From CAZVAN01 sp964625245 (GTDB taxonomy: Bacteria; Patescibacteriota; Saccharimonadia; Saccharimonadales; UBA10212): 25,143 bases of DNA. Shown in pieces: positions 14,640-22,247 of this stretch; position 1 is the first letter of the stretch, and every line of letters starts with the position of its first letter. The position numbers and the translations under genes are program-made. The stretch is from positions 1 through 25,143 of the forward strand of contig CAZVAN010000016.1 of the NCBI GenBank assembly GCA_964625245.1, read 5' to 3'. Below the pieces are notes generated by a model that made no database searches, was not told the DNA's origin, and saw only the letters and a program-made list of their open reading frames with translations.

Positions 14640-15432
14640 CCTAGAGCCAGTCGATACAAAGAGTAGAAAAAAATTGTTCAATTGGCGCGTGCCATCCAAT
14701 AAAAATAGTAATTTTGGCCCCCCTTGGCGAGTAATTTTAAATGTCCTGCTGATATTCATCGTTAGCCAGTTAATCGCGGTTATTATTGTTGAGGTGCTAT
14801 TACAGTTGGTGGGTGAGCCCAGTTCAGCTCTGGATAATTCACCAGGCTACCAGTTCATTTATATTGTTATTGCTGAGGGATTGGCTGTAGCGTCTGTATT
14901 TTCCATCATAAAAAACCGTGGTTTGAGAATGGCCAGCATTGGATTTGGTCGAAAGCCTAATCTGGGCGACCTGGGGCGTGGCCTAATTGGATTCGGGGCT
15001 TTTTACGGGCTGCTGATTATTGCTAGCGTTATATTGAGTCAGATATTCCCGGATTTTAATAAGGGTACTCAGGATGTTGGATTTAATAACCTGCACGGCT
15101 CGCTTAGTGTTGCAGTTGCCTTTATCGCCCTAGTCATCCTGCCGCCACTTGGCGAAGAACCACTGGTTCGAGGGTATTTGTATTCGGGTTTGCGCAGTAA
15201 GATGAAATTTGTACCGGCCATGCTTATCACCAGTATCTTATTTGGCGCGGCTCATCTGGATGGCGGGACAACTTCCAGCCTGCTTTGGGCAGCCGGTATC
15301 AACACATTCGTACTATCTTTGGTTCTAGTTTATCTGCGCGAGTGGACCGGAGCGTTATACGCTGGCATACTAGTTCACATGCTAAATAATGCTATAGCTT
15401 TTGGCGTTCACTTTCATGGGATCATTTTTTAG
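14620..15432 (+). CDS. CPBP family intramembrane metalloprotease (CAAX/Abi)
   Basis: I start at the ATG at 14620 (MSKDSSSLEP), inside the end of rseP; the two preceding TTG codons are less likely. The 270-residue product has the three CPBP motifs: EEPLVRG (Glu179, Glu180, Arg184), FGAAH (His212) and HMLNN (His253, Asn257), with about six to seven membrane helices. Members of the family include CAAX-type prenyl proteases and bacteriocin self-immunity proteins. The substrate is not known. The overlap with rseP suggests joint translation. Confidence 0.92.
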   Translation: MSKDSSSLEPVDTKSRKKLFNWRVPSNKNSNFGPPWRVILNVLLIFIVSQLIAVIIVEVLLQLVGEPSSALDNSPGYQFIYIVIAEGLAVASVFSIIKNRGLRMASIGFGRKPNLGDLGRGLIGFGAFYGLLIIASVILSQIFPDFNKGTQDVGFNNLHGSLSVAVAFIALVILPPLGEEPLVRGYLYSGLRSKMKFVPAMLITSILFGAAHLDGGTTSSLLWAAGINTFVLSLVLVYLREWTGALYAGILVHMLNNAIAFGVHFHGIIF

Positions 15433-15434
15433 CT

Positions 15435-15440
15435 TAAAAT
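15435..15440 (+). promoter_or_regulatory. -10 box for proS
   Basis: TAAAAT lies 7 nt before the proS ATG with no Shine-Dalgarno, in a 15-nt gap after the CPBP gene. The placement matches other leaderless starts. Confidence 0.35.
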
Positions 15441-15447
15441 AACAACA

Positions 15448-16716
15448 ATGAGAAGAAGCCAGTCATTTATTAAAACCAGAAGAGAAGCACCGGCTGACGA
15501 AACCGCCCGCAACGCCCAGCTACTGATTAGGGCGGGCTACATTCATAAAGAAATGGCCGGGGTTTATAGCTATTTGACGCTTGGACTAAAAGTCATCAAC
15601 AATATTTCAGACATAATCCGTGAAGAAATGAACGCTATTGGCGGTAACGAAGTTCAAATGTCCACACTGCAAAATAAAGAACTTTGGCAAAAATCCGGCC
15701 GTTGGGACGATAAAGTAGTAGATAACTGGTTTAAAACCAAACTCGTCAATGGTACAGAGGTAGGAATTGGCTGGAGCCACGAAGAGCCGCTTACCAATGC
15801 CTTAAAAAATTTCGTTAGTTCATATAAAGATTTGCCCATCTACCCATATCAGATTCAAACCAAATTTCGCAACGAACTGCGAGCCAAAAGTGGCCTGATG
15901 CGGGGTCGGGAATTTCTGATGAAGGACCTATATTCTTATAGTCGTACTCAGCAAGAACACGATGATTTTTACGAAAAAGTCGCTCGGGCTTATCTGAAAA
16001 TATACTCACGTCTGGGGCTGGGTAACATAACTTACCGAACATACGCTAGCGGCGGCAATTTTAGCGAATTTAGCGACGAGTTCCAAACTCTGAGCCACGT
16101 CGGCGAAGACACAATATATCTGGATGAGTCTAAAAGACTAGGTGTAAATAAAGAAGTCTATACTGACGAAACACTGGCTAAGATAGGGCTCGACAAGACC
16201 AAACTGACTGAGCAAAAAGCCGTGGAAGTCGGCAATATATTCAGCCTAGGCTCTAAATATTCAGACGCACTTGGGTTGCAATTTACAGATGAACAAGGGG
16301 TTCAGCAGTCTATTATTATGGGCTGTTATGGTATAGGGGTTAGTCGGTTAATGGGCTTGCTGGCCGAACATTTTGCTGATGAACATGGCCTAGTCTGGCC
16401 AGCCAACGTGGCCCCCTATAAAGTTTATCTGGTGTCAATCGGTGACAGCGACGAAGTTACCAAGTTGGCCGAAACAACTTATGAAAGCCTAACAGGAGCT
16501 GGAATTGATGCTATCCTCGATGACCGAGACGTGCGACCAGGCGAGAAGTTTGCCGACGCTGATTTGATGGGCATTCCCCTCAGATTGGTTGTCAGCGATA
16601 AGAGCCTGGAGGCCGGTGGATATGAACTAAAGTTCAGGAAGAATTCAGAGACCCAGATTATTAATAAAGAGGATGCCGCAGCTCAAGTAGTAGACAAACT
16701 AAAAAGTCTGGTATAA
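15448..16716 (+). CDS. proS: Prolyl-tRNA synthetase, short form without editing insertion
   Basis: This class II synthetase charges tRNA-Pro. The 422-residue product has the bacterial-type N-terminus (RREAPADETARNAQLLIRAG), motif 2 (about 139-160, KFRNELRAKSGLMRGREFLM), motif 3 (GCYGIGVSR, 292-300) and the anticodon-binding domain (about 320-422). Typical bacterial ProRS is near 570 residues because of an editing insertion of about 180 residues between motifs 2 and 3. Here only about 55 residues (about 222-277) occupy that place, so editing of Ala-tRNA-Pro in cis is probably absent, as in the short alphaproteobacterial enzymes. Confidence 0.96.
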   Translation: MRRSQSFIKTRREAPADETARNAQLLIRAGYIHKEMAGVYSYLTLGLKVINNISDIIREEMNAIGGNEVQMSTLQNKELWQKSGRWDDKVVDNWFKTKLVNGTEVGIGWSHEEPLTNALKNFVSSYKDLPIYPYQIQTKFRNELRAKSGLMRGREFLMKDLYSYSRTQQEHDDFYEKVARAYLKIYSRLGLGNITYRTYASGGNFSEFSDEFQTLSHVGEDTIYLDESKRLGVNKEVYTDETLAKIGLDKTKLTEQKAVEVGNIFSLGSKYSDALGLQFTDEQGVQQSIIMGCYGIGVSRLMGLLAEHFADEHGLVWPANVAPYKVYLVSIGDSDEVTKLAETTYESLTGAGIDAILDDRDVRPGEKFADADLMGIPLRLVVSDKSLEAGGYELKFRKNSETQIINKEDAAAQVVDKLKSLV

Positions 16717-16757
16717 AATCTACGGAATCCTAAAGGTGCTTCGGATAAATATTGAAA

Positions 16758-16775
16758 AGGGGCCAAGCGGCCCTT
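16758..16775 (+). other. GC-rich hairpin before greA
   Basis: AGGGGCC (16758-16764) pairs with GGCCCTT (16769-16775) around an AAGC loop; one pair is G-U. Only a short A/T stretch follows, so termination after proS would be weak. It lies just upstream of the GGAG of greA (16780-16783) and could act on greA translation instead. Confidence 0.4.
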
Positions 16776-16786
16776 AATCGGAGTCT

Positions 16787-17248
16787 ATGATGAAAAAACT
16801 GTTTAATTTAACTCAAGAAGGTGCCACCGAGCTGAAGCTCGAGCTAGACGGCCTGATAAAGCAGCGGGTTATAATTGCTGATCGGATTAAGCAGGCCCGG
16901 GCGCTGGGCGATTTATCCGAAAATGCCGAGTATCAAACGGCCCGCGAGGAGCAGGACAGGCTAGAAGCTCGGATTGGCGAGCTTGAACACGTTGTTCATA
17001 ATATGCAGTTGATTAAGAAGCCTAAGACCAATGGTCATGTCCGCCTAGGCTCTACCGTCAAGCTGAAAGCTGGCCATAAAACCAAAGAACTTCAGATAGT
17101 CGGTACCATGGAAGCCAATCCTACTCAGAATAAAATTAGTGACGAATCGCCAATCGGCCAGGCCCTAATGGACAAGAAGGTCGGTGATAAAGCCCAAATC
17201 AAAACTCCGGCCGAAACTGTTACCTACACAATCACAGAGATTCGCTAA
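16787..17248 (+). CDS. greA: Transcription elongation factor GreA
   Basis: GreA rescues backtracked RNA polymerase by stimulating transcript cleavage. The product (153 residues from the first ATG) has the N-terminal coiled coil with the acidic tip motif DLSENAEY and a C-terminal FKBP-like domain ending with SPIGQALMDKKVGD. Two ATG codons are adjacent (16787, 16790); the GGAG lies 3 nt before the first and 6 nt before the second, so the second may be used. The family and length are unambiguous. Confidence 0.97.
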   Translation: MMKKLFNLTQEGATELKLELDGLIKQRVIIADRIKQARALGDLSENAEYQTAREEQDRLEARIGELEHVVHNMQLIKKPKTNGHVRLGSTVKLKAGHKTKELQIVGTMEANPTQNKISDESPIGQALMDKKVGDKAQIKTPAETVTYTITEIR

Positions 17249-17297
17249 AGCCTGGCAATAGCGCCTAATATCAGATAAGATTTAGCTAAAGAAGTAT

Positions 17298-18712
17298 ATG
17301 TTTTGGCTTAGCAAAATTGTTGATGACATTGTGGCCCGGCACCCGCAGGGTGAAGTTTTAATAGAATCTGGCGGCTCTCCCTCGGGCACACATCACCTGG
17401 GACACCTGCGCGAGCTGATTACCTCGGACGCCGTTATGTTGGAATTACGAAACCGCGGGCGCAAGGCCCGTCATGTCTACTACATTGATGATTTGGACGG
17501 CTTGCGCAAGATTCCCGCTAATATTCCGGCTGACTATGATAAATATTTAGGCAAGCCGCTGTGCGATGTGCCTTCGCCCGATGGTTCTAGCGGCTCCTAT
17601 GCTGATTACTTTATAAAAGGGCTCATAGATGCTTCAAAGACGCTCGGCATGGAGATTGAATTCATTCGCTCCCATGAGAAATATCGCTCCGGGTTCTTTA
17701 CTGAGGCCATTGAAAAGTCTCTGGAAAGCGCAGACGTCGTACGCAAGTCGCTGGAGCAAATATCCGGGCACAAGCTGGGTGAAGAGTGGTCGCCCATCCA
17801 AATAAATGAAGATGGATATCTTAAAAAACGCCCATTTATCAGCATAGATAAACAGGCCAAAACGCTGGTGTACAAAGACAGGGAAGGCAATAACCAGAAT
17901 AAAGACTACACCACCGGCGACGTTAAATTAGACTGGCGGATTGATTGGCCGGCTCGCTGGTGGCTGCTGCATGTTAACGTTGAACCATTTGGGCGTGATC
18001 ACGCCACAAAGGGCGGAAGCTACGATACCGGCTCGGCCATTATCAGAGACGTTTTTAATGCCGAGCCGCCAATGCCCGTTCCTTATGACTTCGTCAATCT
18101 AGCTGGAGATACCAAAAAAATGAGCGCCAGTAAAGGTACTGGCCTAGATGCCGAGGGCACGGTAAAGGTCTTACCGCCGGAAATTATTCGTTTTTTTATG
18201 CTGCGCTATCCTCCCAGCAAGCGGCTTTACTTTGATCCAGAGAACGGTGTATCGCAACTAATTGACGAATTTGCGGAATTGCTGGACAAGCCTTCCAAAA
18301 CTAAGGAAGAGGAGCTTTTGCTTTATCTTTGTCGCCATAACCTAAATCCGGTAATTAGCAGAGTGCCGTTCTCTCATCTTGTAGCCAGCTACCAGGCGGC
18401 GCTAAAGAGCCCCGATAAGACAATTTCGATAATTGAGCGCATTAACCCTGAATATGAAATAGACCAGAACCAAACCATAATCAAAGATGAACTTAAGTAC
18501 ATCGATAACTGGCTAAAAGAGTGGGCTCCTGAAGACGTAAAGTTTGAGCTTGCCGATAAAGTTGACGCCGATCAATTTAGCGATGCGGAAAAAGCCTATT
18601 TGGCTGAGTTAGTCGAAGAAATAGTCAATGCTCCAGCCGATGCTGACGGCGAATGGTTTCATAAAGCAGTCTACGGAGTTAAAGAAAGTATGAACCTAAA
18701 GCCGGAACAAGT
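17298..18712 (+). CDS. lysS: Class I lysyl-tRNA synthetase, 3' end lost in the scaffold gap
   Basis: This is the class I (LysK-type) enzyme that charges tRNA-Lys, unrelated to the common class II LysS. The 471 visible residues have a HIGH-like motif (THHLGH, 31-36), DWPARWWLLHVNVEPFGRDH (216-235), and the KMSKS-like KMSASKG (274-280). The region where many class I LysRS carry zinc cysteines (about 160-215) has none here. The usual C-terminus of some 35-45 residues is missing because the sequence runs into 100 N. The open frame appears to continue after the gap, but what follows is a different protein family, so the gene should be annotated as 3'-partial. Confidence 0.95.
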
Positions 18713-18812
18713 NNNNNNNNNNNNNNNNNNNNNNNNNNNNNNNNNNNNNNNNNNNNNNNNNNNNNNNNNNNNNNNNNNNNNNNNNNNNNNNNNNNNNNNN
18801 NNNNNNNNNNNN
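18713..18812. other. Scaffold gap of 100 N
   Basis: Exactly 100 undetermined bases, the conventional size for a gap of unknown length. It must hide the 3' end of lysS and the 5' end of the following gene, which together need clearly more than 100 bases. Confidence 0.99.
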
Positions 18813-19145
18813 TACAAAATGCTGAAGTCGGGCGATTACGACATTGCCAAAGTTAAAGCCTGGATGAGCGACCCAAAATACTTCCATCTTAAGCAAGGTC
18901 TGGCCATGGCTCATTTTAATGAGGTTGCCAGTGGTGACTCCGTTTTAGTAGTCAACGATAATAAGCCCGGCCGGCCAAATTACATCGGTCCCAACGCCAC
19001 TATGGAGTGGGGCCTGGCGTATTATCTCAAAAAGCCCATCTTCATTCTTAACGGCGTCAGTAAGGACTCCAACTACTACGAGGAGGTCTATGGTATGAGT
19101 ACAACGGTTTTGGACGGCGACCTTTCTAAAATAAAAATAGCCTGA
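18813..19145 (+). CDS. 3' part of a nucleoside deoxyribosyltransferase-like protein
   Basis: The 110 residues after the gap do not resemble any lysyl-tRNA synthetase. They contain SGDSVLVVND, PNYIGPNATMEWGLAYYLKK, PIFILNGV and VLDGDLSKIKIA. This Rossmann-like pattern, with an acidic residue in the NATMEWGLA helix, is seen in nucleoside 2-deoxyribosyltransferase-like proteins that are frequent as hypothetical proteins in candidate-phyla genomes. The substrate is unknown. The start lies in the gap, and the apparent fusion with lysS depends only on the arbitrary N count. Confidence 0.75.
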   Translation, partial: YKMLKSGDYDIAKVKAWMSDPKYFHLKQGLAMAHFNEVASGDSVLVVNDNKPGRPNYIGPNATMEWGLAYYLKKPIFILNGVSKDSNYYEEVYGMSTTVLDGDLSKIKIA

Positions 19146-19175
19146 GACTCATTCATCTCAAATCTAAACCTACCT

Positions 19176-19195
19176 CCGTTAAATTAATTAAACGG
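19176..19195. repeat. 20-bp near-perfect palindrome
   Basis: CCGTTAAATTAATTAAACGG is a palindrome except for one central-flank mismatch. It sits between the stop of the preceding gene and the promoter at 19219. It is A/T-rich without a downstream T-tract, so it looks more like a protein-binding site than a terminator, although a weak terminator is possible. Confidence 0.4.
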
Positions 19196-19218
19196 CTGTT
19201 TATAACTGAACAAAAATG

Positions 19219-19247
19219 TTGACATTGTTATTTTAGGAGGCTAATAC
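19219..19247 (+). promoter_or_regulatory. Near-consensus promoter of the 19276 gene
   Basis: TTGACA (19219-19224), a 17-nt spacer and TAATAC (19242-19247) form the best promoter in the window. The expected start point falls in a perfect 10-bp palindrome, GTTATATAAC (19249-19258), which could be an operator. A strong Shine-Dalgarno GAGGGG (19261-19266) follows, 9 nt before the ATG. Confidence 0.75.
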
Positions 19248-19275
19248 TGTTATATAACTTGAGGGGAAAACAAAA

Positions 19276-19764
19276 ATGGCTGAAACGCTAGATGAGACTG
19301 AGCAAAGCCGCGCTCTAACCGCGCAGATGAATCGAGTCATGGAAACAGCTGGCTATTTCACCCTAGGCCATTGCGATATTTCTTTCGTCAGTGTGGGGAC
19401 GAGTGGCTACGATGCTGAGGTATTAGAGATCCATCGTGTTAGAGAGAGTCACAGCACTCAACATGATTGGACGCACCAATTTATTACCAACCAAGACCTT
19501 AACCATAATTCAATGACTACGGTAATTGGCCCACCGACTCATATTCCACATCGGACGGCGCATCTGTTTTTCCGAAAGCCGGGGCTAGAAGATGTTGTAT
19601 TTGAAAGAGAAGAAATTGTAGATACGCAGCAAGAAGATGGCGTTAAACCAAAACCGAGCGTAACTACCACTGACCGAACTTTAGAGGGTAAAGATAGACA
19701 GGCTGTAAGGAAAAAACTTGATCAGGTGGAGGGCGTTCTGGGAGCCTTACCCGAAGCGGCTTAA
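19276..19764 (+). CDS. Small soluble protein, unknown, strongly expressed by its signals
   Basis: The 162-residue product has no membrane segment or signal peptide. An N-terminal part (1-110) alternates predicted strands and helices, with several His residues (HSTQHDWTHQF, HIPHRTAHLFF). An acidic and charged C-terminus (about 113-162, EDGVKPKPSVTTTDR) ends in a helix. I do not recognise a family. The combination of consensus promoter, palindrome at the start point and strong Shine-Dalgarno indicates high, possibly regulated expression. It stands alone between the gap-interrupted gene and msrA. Confidence 0.78.
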   Translation: MAETLDETEQSRALTAQMNRVMETAGYFTLGHCDISFVSVGTSGYDAEVLEIHRVRESHSTQHDWTHQFITNQDLNHNSMTTVIGPPTHIPHRTAHLFFRKPGLEDVVFEREEIVDTQQEDGVKPKPSVTTTDRTLEGKDRQAVRKKLDQVEGVLGALPEAA

Positions 19765-19779
19765 ATATAAAATTGGGTC

Positions 19780-19785
19780 TATAAT
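19780..19785 (+). promoter_or_regulatory. -10 box for msrA, leaderless
   Basis: TATAAT lies only 6 nt before the msrA ATG. Initiation would fall at or next to the start codon. No Shine-Dalgarno is present. Confidence 0.55.
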
Positions 19786-19791
19786 TAAATC

Positions 19792-20280
19792 ATGAAACAA
19801 ACGGCGATTTTTGCGGCAGGCTGTTTCTGGGGGGTCCAGTTTTATTTTGATGAAGTTCCCGGGGTGATTGAGACTGAAGCTGGCTACACCGGCGGCCACA
19901 CTGACAAGCCAACTTATGAGCAAGTTTGTTCGCATACATCCGGTCATGCCGAAGCTGTAAAAATTGATTTTGACCCAGATAGCGTCAGCTATGAAACACT
20001 GCTACGCCAATTTTTCCGCATGCACGATCCGACGACACTGAATAGGCAGGGTCCAGATGTTGGCGACCAATATCGCAGCGCTGTTTTTTATACTGATGAG
20101 CAACAGAAAAAGGCAGCCCAAAAAATTATTGAAGAACTAAATGGATCAGAGTTTAACGGCAAGATAGTGACCAGCCTGGAGAAGTCTGGCAAATGGTGGC
20201 CGGCCGAGGCCTTTCACCAAAAATTTACCGCCCGCACGGGTCACGGCATGTGTCACGTCCCATACGCTCCAATTGGCTGA
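19792..20280 (+). CDS. msrA: Peptide methionine-(S)-S-oxide reductase
   Basis: MsrA reduces methionine-S-sulfoxide in oxidised proteins. The 162-residue product has the catalytic GCFWG motif (10-14, Cys11), GVIETEAGYTGG, HAEAVKIDFDPDSVSYETLL, and the typical RQGPDVGDQYRSAVFY. A C-terminal cysteine in MCHVPYAP may resolve the sulfenic acid. It has no signal peptide, so it is cytosolic. A flavoprotein gene follows 18 nt later and a rhodopsin-like gene about 1 kb later, so this is a small group with a redox flavour. Confidence 0.97.
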   Translation: MKQTAIFAAGCFWGVQFYFDEVPGVIETEAGYTGGHTDKPTYEQVCSHTSGHAEAVKIDFDPDSVSYETLLRQFFRMHDPTTLNRQGPDVGDQYRSAVFYTDEQQKKAAQKIIEELNGSEFNGKIVTSLEKSGKWWPAEAFHQKFTARTGHGMCHVPYAPIG

Positions 20281-20282
20281 GC

Positions 20283-20291
20283 TGTTAGAAT
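20283..20291 (+). promoter_or_regulatory. Extended -10 before the flavoprotein gene
   Basis: TGTTAGAAT is an extended -10 ending 7 nt before the ATG at 20299, immediately after the msrA stop. No Shine-Dalgarno is visible. Confidence 0.45.
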
Positions 20292-20298
20292 ATAGGTA

Positions 20299-20871
20299 AT
20301 GGATGAGAAAATACGTGTTGCTGTCATGGCCGGTACTACTCGAGCTCAGCGGGAGTCTATTAAAGCCGCCCGCTATGTGTTTGAGTTCGGCAAGCAGATT
20401 CCTGAAATAGACGTAGTCTTTGTCGATCCGCTTGATTTTAATTTTCCGGGCGACGGAAACGACCCGGAAGGCAAAGACCCACGCTACACCAAAATAACGG
20501 AGCTGGCCGATGCTTTTTTCATAATTACGCCGGAATATAACCACAGCTTTCCAGGCAGCCTCAAGCGGATGCTCGATAGTGAACTTAAAAACTATGTCCA
20601 TAAACCGGTGGCGCTTGGTGGTGTTAGTAACGGCGGCTGGGGCGGGGTGCGGGCTGTTGAAGCCCTAGTTACTTCAGTCCGTGAAATGGGACTTGCGGTA
20701 ACTTTTACGAGTGTTTATTTTCCCAAAGTTCAGGATCTATTCAATGAAGACGGCAGTCTCAAAGAAGAAAATCGCGAGCGTTACGAGCGTAATTTAACCT
20801 CGGCTTATAACGAGTTAATCTGGATGGCCAAGGCGTTAAAGTGGGGCAGGGAGAACCTGTCGTCTAACTAA
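20299..20871 (+). CDS. NADPH-dependent FMN reductase-like flavoprotein
   Basis: The 190-residue product has a flavodoxin-like fold: the phosphate-binding GTTRAQRES (12-20), TPEYNHSFPGSLKRMLD, and GGVSNGGWGGVRAVEAL. These match the NADPH-dependent FMN reductase family, which includes quinone, azo and chromate reductases. The electron acceptor cannot be told. The next gene overlaps its stop by one base (TAATG). Together with msrA it suggests a response to oxidants. Confidence 0.9.
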   Translation: MDEKIRVAVMAGTTRAQRESIKAARYVFEFGKQIPEIDVVFVDPLDFNFPGDGNDPEGKDPRYTKITELADAFFIITPEYNHSFPGSLKRMLDSELKNYVHKPVALGGVSNGGWGGVRAVEALVTSVREMGLAVTFTSVYFPKVQDLFNEDGSLKEENRERYERNLTSAYNELIWMAKALKWGRENLSSN

Positions 20872-21263
20872 TGAGTCTTGAGATTAGCGATAAGGAATTT
20901 GAAGACATTGTTGGCGATGCCATCGATAAAATACCAAAACCCTACCAGCAGAGGCTTAATAACGTAGCATTTTTAATCGAAGATGATCCCACGCCGGAGC
21001 AACGCGTTAAACTAAATCTTTATCCAAACGAAACTCTATTCGGGTTATACGAAGGGGTACCACTGCCGCAACGTGGCGGCGCTATGAAACTGCTGCCGGA
21101 TAAAATAACCATTTTTAAAAATCCGCTGCTGAGTGTTAGTCAGAGTTCTGCCGATCTTGCCAACAAGGTAGGTCACACTGTTTGGCACGAAGTCGCCCAT
21201 TACTACGGGCTAGACCACAGCCGCATCCACGAGCTTGATAGCAAACGCGACAATGGCAGCTAG
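20871..21263 (+). CDS. Minimal zincin-like metallopeptidase
   Basis: The 130-residue product carries HEVAHYYGLDH (106-116), the extended zinc motif HExxHxxGxxH with His106, His110 and His116 as ligands and Glu107 as base. The size and N-terminus (EFEDIVGDAIDKIPKPYQQRLNNV) match the small family of MMP-like zincins (Zincin_1, formerly DUF1025). It has no signal peptide and is probably cytosolic. The function is not established in the family. It is translationally coupled to the flavoprotein gene. Confidence 0.9.
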   Translation: MSLEISDKEFEDIVGDAIDKIPKPYQQRLNNVAFLIEDDPTPEQRVKLNLYPNETLFGLYEGVPLPQRGGAMKLLPDKITIFKNPLLSVSQSSADLANKVGHTVWHEVAHYYGLDHSRIHELDSKRDNGS

Positions 21264-21281
21264 CAGCACCTCATTTATAAA

Positions 21282-21310
21282 TTGCTACTTAAGTCGCTAG
21301 ACGATAAACT
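21282..21310 (+). promoter_or_regulatory. Promoter of the heliorhodopsin-like gene
   Basis: TTGCTA (21282-21287), a 17-nt spacer and TAAACT (21305-21310) precede an AAAGAAAGGG Shine-Dalgarno and the ATG at 21343. The gene thus has its own promoter and a normal leader. Confidence 0.5.
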
Positions 21311-21342
21311 ATGTTTAATCGATTAAAGAAAGGGTAGACCGG

Positions 21343-22158
21343 ATGTTCAAATTGAGCTCCTATGGTTTTGGTGGTCGTTCAATAAGCTACACCAAACTGC
21401 GCCGACTTAATCTCTTAGCAGCAGCGCTCTTTGGCCTTCAAGCCGTACTAATCCTGGTTCTGAGTAGTGCGTCAAGGGGAGTAAAGGGCATAAATATAAG
21501 TTTTTTGTCACATGATTTGCTGGCCACTCAGACAGCCGGTCAACCGGTATTGGTCCAAGCCACCAGACACTTGTTTGATATCAACCTCGCCTACGTTGTA
21601 GCGGCCTTTTTATTCATAGGTATGGCATCCAGCCTACTGCTAGCTACGCATTACCGTAAAGAATATGAAAGCGACCTGAAACGTAAAACTGTCAGGGCTC
21701 GCTGGATTGAGTACAGCTTAATTCTCGGGACCGTGATGATAGCTATTGCGCTGGTATCCGGCGTCTTTGATTTGTCGCTGTTGCTGATGATTCTTGGGTC
21801 AACGGTCTTTATGGGGCTCCTCGCTCTGGTCACCGAGGCCAACACTCAGGCCACCAAAAAAGTAAACTGGCTTAGCTACTGGCTTGGTTTGGGTGCCGGC
21901 GTTCTGCCGTGGCTCATCGTAATTGTCTATCTTTGGGGGGCCCATGCCTTTGACGGCGGTGTAGCCACCTACGTCTACTGGGTAATAATAAGTATGATTC
22001 TGCTGTTCGCTAGCCTGGTTATTAACCGTGGATTTCAATATAAGAAACTTGGCCACTGGGAAAATTATCTTTTTGGCGAGCGGATGTATATTGTGCTGAT
22101 GTTTATAGCTGCTACAGCTTTAGCTTGGCAACTCTTTTTCGGCACCCTCCGCGGTTGA
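21343..22158 (+). CDS. Heliorhodopsin-family protein lacking the retinal lysine
   Basis: The 271-residue product has seven membrane helices and the heliorhodopsin signatures: RWIEYS in helix 3 (120-125; Glu123 matches the counterion), YWLGLGAGVLPW in helix 5 (179-190), YVYWVIIS in helix 6, then QYKKLGHWENYLFGERMYIVL and ALAWQLFFGTL at the end. Compared from memory with the first described heliorhodopsin (48C12, helix 7 YIVLSLVAKSALAWQ), this protein reads YIVLMFIAATALAWQ, so the Schiff-base lysine is Ala257 (GCT at 22111-22113). The positions of two active-site histidines seem to be Phe30 and Ser96. No other lysine lies in a helix core. It cannot bind retinal in the usual way; it may be a light-independent sensor, carrier or scaffold. 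Family call certain to me, function unknown. Confidence 0.92.
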   Translation: MFKLSSYGFGGRSISYTKLRRLNLLAAALFGLQAVLILVLSSASRGVKGINISFLSHDLLATQTAGQPVLVQATRHLFDINLAYVVAAFLFIGMASSLLLATHYRKEYESDLKRKTVRARWIEYSLILGTVMIAIALVSGVFDLSLLLMILGSTVFMGLLALVTEANTQATKKVNWLSYWLGLGAGVLPWLIVIVYLWGAHAFDGGVATYVYWVIISMILLFASLVINRGFQYKKLGHWENYLFGERMYIVLMFIAATALAWQLFFGTLRG

Positions 22159-22232
22159 GAAAAGACTTCAGTAATTGTTGTAAATAAATCTTGTGTAGCT
22201 ATTGTGCTTATGTTAAGCTGCGGTTAACAAGG

Positions 22233-22238
22233 TATAAC
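22233..22238 (+). promoter_or_regulatory. -10 box for the 22248 gene
   Basis: TATAAC lies 9 nt before the ATG with no Shine-Dalgarno, as at the other leaderless starts. The -35 region is weak. Confidence 0.45.
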
Positions 22239-22247
22239 TGACAACTT

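Noticed and set aside
17298..19145. Real two-domain lysyl-tRNA synthetase fused to a deoxyribosyltransferase-like domain
   Set aside because: The connection crosses a conventional 100-N gap, and the synthetase lacks its normal C-terminus before it.
19176..19195. Intrinsic terminator for the gene after the gap
   Set aside because: The stem is A/T-rich and not followed by a T-run, so it is listed as a palindrome instead.
21343..22158. Light-driven pump or type-1 rhodopsin
   Set aside because: The signatures are those of heliorhodopsins, and there is no lysine in helix 7.
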